A DNA stretch of 16,817 bases from Bacillota bacterium (lineage in GTDB: Bacteria; Bacillota; Clostridia; Acetivibrionales; DSM-1351): positions 1 through 16,817 of the forward strand of contig JAEWST010000074.1 of NCBI GenBank assembly GCA_023398105.1. Direction: 5' to 3'. Position 1 is the stretch's first letter. Each line of letters opens with the position of its first letter. A program made the translations under genes and the position numbers. The notes under the pieces are model-generated. The model did no database searches and had not been told where the DNA came from. It was given only the letters and a program-made list of their open reading frames with translations. Of this stretch, positions 14,713 to 16,817 are shown one piece after another.

Positions 14713-15459
14713 ATGATGAAAAATCAGGAAATTAGTAAATATGTACAATATCTTCCTAGAATATATCATAAAGGCAGTGATGAGACCTATGAAGAGTATT
14801 TTCTTGGACGTTTTCTTAAGGCATTTGAGCAAATACTGACTGGTTCCACTGAAAAGAAGGATATAGTAGGAATTGAGACATTATTGGACAACTTTGAGCA
14901 GTATTTTAATCCATCTCAAACACCACCGCAATTTCTGGAGTGGCTGGCTGGCTGGGTAGCTCTTGATTTAGAAGAGACAGTTGAATTTTATGGAGATAAC
15001 GACAAAAAACAAAAAGATCAGTTTCTAACTCAAATTCTTCCTCTAGATAAAAAAAGAGACACAATAAACCGAGATCTGATTGGAAGAATGGTGCAATTAT
15101 ACAAAAAAAGAGGTACAACAAAAGGTCTATTGGAGTATTTACAGCTTTATGCAGGCGATGAAACAACTATAACAATCAATGAGTTTGAAGAAACGGCTAG
15201 AATTGGAGAACAGAGGGAAATAGGTGTAAACACAATGGTTGGATATGCCAGCCCAACATTTTTTACTGTGAATACTATGATTCCTATTCATAGTAGAACT
15301 ATGCTTCAAAAGAAAATTCAATTAATTAACAAGATAATTGAAAATGAAAAACCCTTTTATACAAATTATAAGCTAGTTGTTGAAATCCCGGCTATGCGTG
15401 TAGGAGCATATTCAAAGGTAGGAAGAGAAACACTCTTAGGTGGTATGCTAGAGGAATAA
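14713..15459 (+). CDS. Tail protein I-like baseplate protein
   Basis: The 248-residue protein matches the phage tail protein I/P2 gpI family, which closes the wedge and helps attach fibres. It shows YLPRIYHKG, FLGRFLKAFEQIL, then LEWLAGWVALDLEE and the family core RDLIGRMVQLYKKRGTTKGL followed by YLQLYAGDE. After about residue 160 it continues as strands and a helix (TMVGYASPTFFTVNTM, MLQKKIQLINKI) that may form the fibre docking part. GGGGG (14705-14709) precedes two adjacent ATG codons at 14713 and 14716, with spacing of 3 or 6 bases; the second is equally likely. It follows the second J protein by 69 bases without other features. Confidence 0.9.
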   Translation: MMKNQEISKYVQYLPRIYHKGSDETYEEYFLGRFLKAFEQILTGSTEKKDIVGIETLLDNFEQYFNPSQTPPQFLEWLAGWVALDLEETVEFYGDNDKKQKDQFLTQILPLDKKRDTINRDLIGRMVQLYKKRGTTKGLLEYLQLYAGDETTITINEFEETARIGEQREIGVNTMVGYASPTFFTVNTMIPIHSRTMLQKKIQLINKIIENEKPFYTNYKLVVEIPAMRVGAYSKVGRETLLGGMLEE

Positions 15460-15499
15460 GATTTTAAATAACATTATGAGCATTCGGAGGACGTGACAA

Positions 15500-16817
15500 A
15501 TGGAGGAAAAAGTAAAATCAAAAGAATTAAAAAGAATGCGCTATTTTGACGGACTCTTTTTAGACAAAGACGACTATAAGCTAGAACAGGATTATCAGAG
15601 AAGGCTTTTGCAGCTTCATAATCGCTATATGCATACCAATGGCATTGTAGCAGGGCTTGAAATCATACCGTCAATAGCTATGATAAATGAAAAAATAAAG
15701 AGTGATCCCAATTTCAAAATTGAACTAAGTACAGTTGAATGTAAAGTAGTAACTGAAGAAGGAGAAAAAACTTACTATGTACCCGAGGGTCTTGATTCAG
15801 AGAAATGTAGAGTATTTGTTTCTGAGGGTATGGCTCTAAATTTATTATCGGCTGAGGAAAATGAGGATTACGACGAAAATATAAGTCAGTCAATATACAT
15901 TTGTAAGGAGCATCCTGACAGCGATATAAATCTTGAAGACTGTCCAGCTAATAAAGACATATTTCTTTCTGTAAGTTATTCGGAAGAGTATGATAAGAAT
16001 GAACTAATTAGAGGGCAGGAGCAATATACAAATGTATGGGAGCGGAGTTGTATCAGCCATTCTCTAGAAAAGCCTCAAGATGAAACGAAGAATATAGTAA
16101 TTGGAAAAGTGATGCTGGGTTTGGCTAAAAAGGTAACAGCAGAAACTGAAGTCAAAGTAGATGGCGATGATGAACTTAAAAATTATAGTACAAGCAAAAC
16201 TACAAATGATACATTAAATGATGATACAGTAACATCTGAATTAACTGATAAGCATAAAGGCACTAAAACAGGTGAAATAGAGATAGATTTTACAGACCGC
16301 AATGGAGTCAAAACAACAACAAAAATATCAAACCATGATAATGCTGATGGAGTATCAAAAGAAATCAAAACAATAACAGGCAATAAGGAAAATAGAGTTA
16401 AAACAACTATAAAAACAGAAGAAGATAAAGTCAAAAAAACAGTTGAAACTATTACTGACAGTGATTTAAAAATTGCTGACACAAGTAATCTTAATACTGA
16501 AACCGATGGTCAATTAGAGGCTACTGATAGTAGTAAGGTGTTGTGGAAAAAAGAAGGCAGTACAATTGAGACATTTGATAAAGAAAACGATGTTTATACT
16601 AAAAAAACTAATTTTACAATCAATGAAGGAAATATAACAAAAGTTATTGATGAAACTTTAGAAAAAGAATTAATTAAAGAAATCGTAACAACAGGTGAAA
16701 CAACAGGTGAAGTACCAGGTGAAACAACAGGTGAAGTACCAGGTGAAACAGCAGGTGAAACAGCAGGTGAAACACCAGGTAAAACAACAGGTGAAACAGC
16801 AGGTAAAACAACAGGTG
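15500..16817 (+). CDS. eCIS baseplate/fibre-associated protein with repeat tail (partial, cut by window)
   Basis: The frame is open from ATG 15500 to the window end, 439 codons, with CGGAGG (15485-15490) 9 bases upstream. The N-terminus has RMRYFDGLFLDKDDYKLEQD, then QRRLLQLHNRYMH and GIVAGLEI. This YFDG-x-FL ... EQ-D-Y ... HNR ... G-x-V-x-GLE pattern recurs in eCIS clusters next to tail protein I genes, where the function is not established. Residues 30-210 look like a mixed beta domain with cysteines. From about 220 to 395 the chain is Thr/Lys/Asp-rich with short alternating strands, as in fibre shafts. From about residue 397 it becomes a tetrapeptide repeat, T-x-G-E/K. No stop is reached, so full length and C-terminal domain are unknown. 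A receptor-facing fibre or adaptor is plausible. Confidence 0.8.
   Translation, partial: MEEKVKSKELKRMRYFDGLFLDKDDYKLEQDYQRRLLQLHNRYMHTNGIVAGLEIIPSIAMINEKIKSDPNFKIELSTVECKVVTEEGEKTYYVPEGLDSEKCRVFVSEGMALNLLSAEENEDYDENISQSIYICKEHPDSDINLEDCPANKDIFLSVSYSEEYDKNELIRGQEQYTNVWERSCISHSLEKPQDETKNIVIGKVMLGLAKKVTAETEVKVDGDDELKNYSTSKTTNDTLNDDTVTSELTDKHKGTKTGEIEIDFTDRNGVKTTTKISNHDNADGVSKEIKTITGNKENRVKTTIKTEEDKVKKTVETITDSDLKIADTSNLNTETDGQLEATDSSKVLWKKEGSTIETFDKENDVYTKKTNFTINEGNITKVIDETLEKELIKEIVTTGETTGEVPGETTGEVPGETAGETAGETPGKTTGETAGKTTG
16688..16817 (+). repeat. 12-bp tandem repeat (minisatellite) coding for T-x-G-E/K units
   Basis: Ten full copies and one partial copy of ACAACAGGTGAA-type units run to the window edge. 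The variants ACA-ACA, GTA-CCA, ACA-GCA and ACA-CCA precede GGTGAA or GGTAAA. The unit is four codons, so gain or loss of copies keeps the frame and changes only the length of the linker. The encoded order is TTGE, TTGE, VPGE, TTGE, VPGE, TAGE, TAGE, TPGK, TTGE, TAGK, TTG. The array continues past the window. Confidence 0.95.

Noticed and set aside
1..16817. Prophage or R-type tailocin
   Set aside because: No capsid, terminase, integrase, holin or lysin gene is seen. Two tube paralogues, the CIS tube-LysM protein, a DUF6760-like segment and the YFDG-x-FL protein point to eCIS. The flanks could still change this view.

Overview
The window holds a long single-strand gene cluster for a contractile injection system: a headless phage-tail-like particle of the extracellular (eCIS, Afp/PVC-like) type. 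Every supported gene is on the + strand. The DNA is AT-rich (by eye mid-30s % GC), starts are preceded by strong GGAGG-type ribosome sites, and proteins are rich in Lys, Ile, Asn and Glu. Together these suggest a Bacillota host, most likely class Clostridia; genus cannot be read from the sequence. No integrase, capsid, terminase, lysis or transposase gene is visible, so an eCIS locus fits better than a prophage.

Layout. 1-206 is a leader with hairpins and perhaps the last codons of an upstream gene. The tail shaft comes first: sheath (207-1763), inner tube (1829-2272), a 268-bp non-coding gap, a small CxxC protein (2541-2909) followed in the -1 frame by a DUF6760-like segment (2906-3091), and a second tube paralogue (3108-3590), likely the tube initiator. 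A hairpin-rich spacer leads into a large, unrecognised Asn/Ile/Lys-rich protein (3736-6234). The hub and spike follow: LysM-carrying CIS tube protein (6234-6848), gpD/gp27-like hub (6859-7905), gpV/gp5-like OB-fold spike (7902-8615) and PAAR tip (8758-9153). After a 358-bp non-coding stretch containing two diverged copies of a structured ~160-bp repeat come the baseplate wedge genes: gp25-like (9512-9907), a giant baseplate-J/gp6-like protein (9907-13719), a short second baseplate-J protein (13771-14643) and a tail protein I-like protein (14713-15459). The last gene (15500 to the window end) starts with an eCIS-typical FDG-x-FL motif and runs into a 12-bp tandem repeat coding for a tetrapeptide repeat; it is cut by the window edge.

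How they work together. The PAAR-gpV-gpD-LysM hub caps the tube; gp25, the two baseplate-J proteins and protein I form the wedges around it; tube and sheath polymerise upward and contraction drives the spiked tube through a target membrane. Tape measure, AAA+ ATPase, tail terminator and cargo toxins are not in the window and are expected in flanking DNA.

Most notable: (1) the DUF6760-like frame has no standard start codon and sits behind a G5AA slip site plus a GC-rich stem-loop, which looks like a programmed -1 frameshift of the kind that joins tail assembly chaperones G and GT in long-tailed phages; (2) the duplicated hairpin array before the gp25-like gene, with compensatory changes between copies; (3) the 832-residue low-complexity protein with an internal duplication; (4) duplicated modules and an eight-cysteine C-terminus in the giant wedge protein; (5) the in-frame minisatellite in the last gene.
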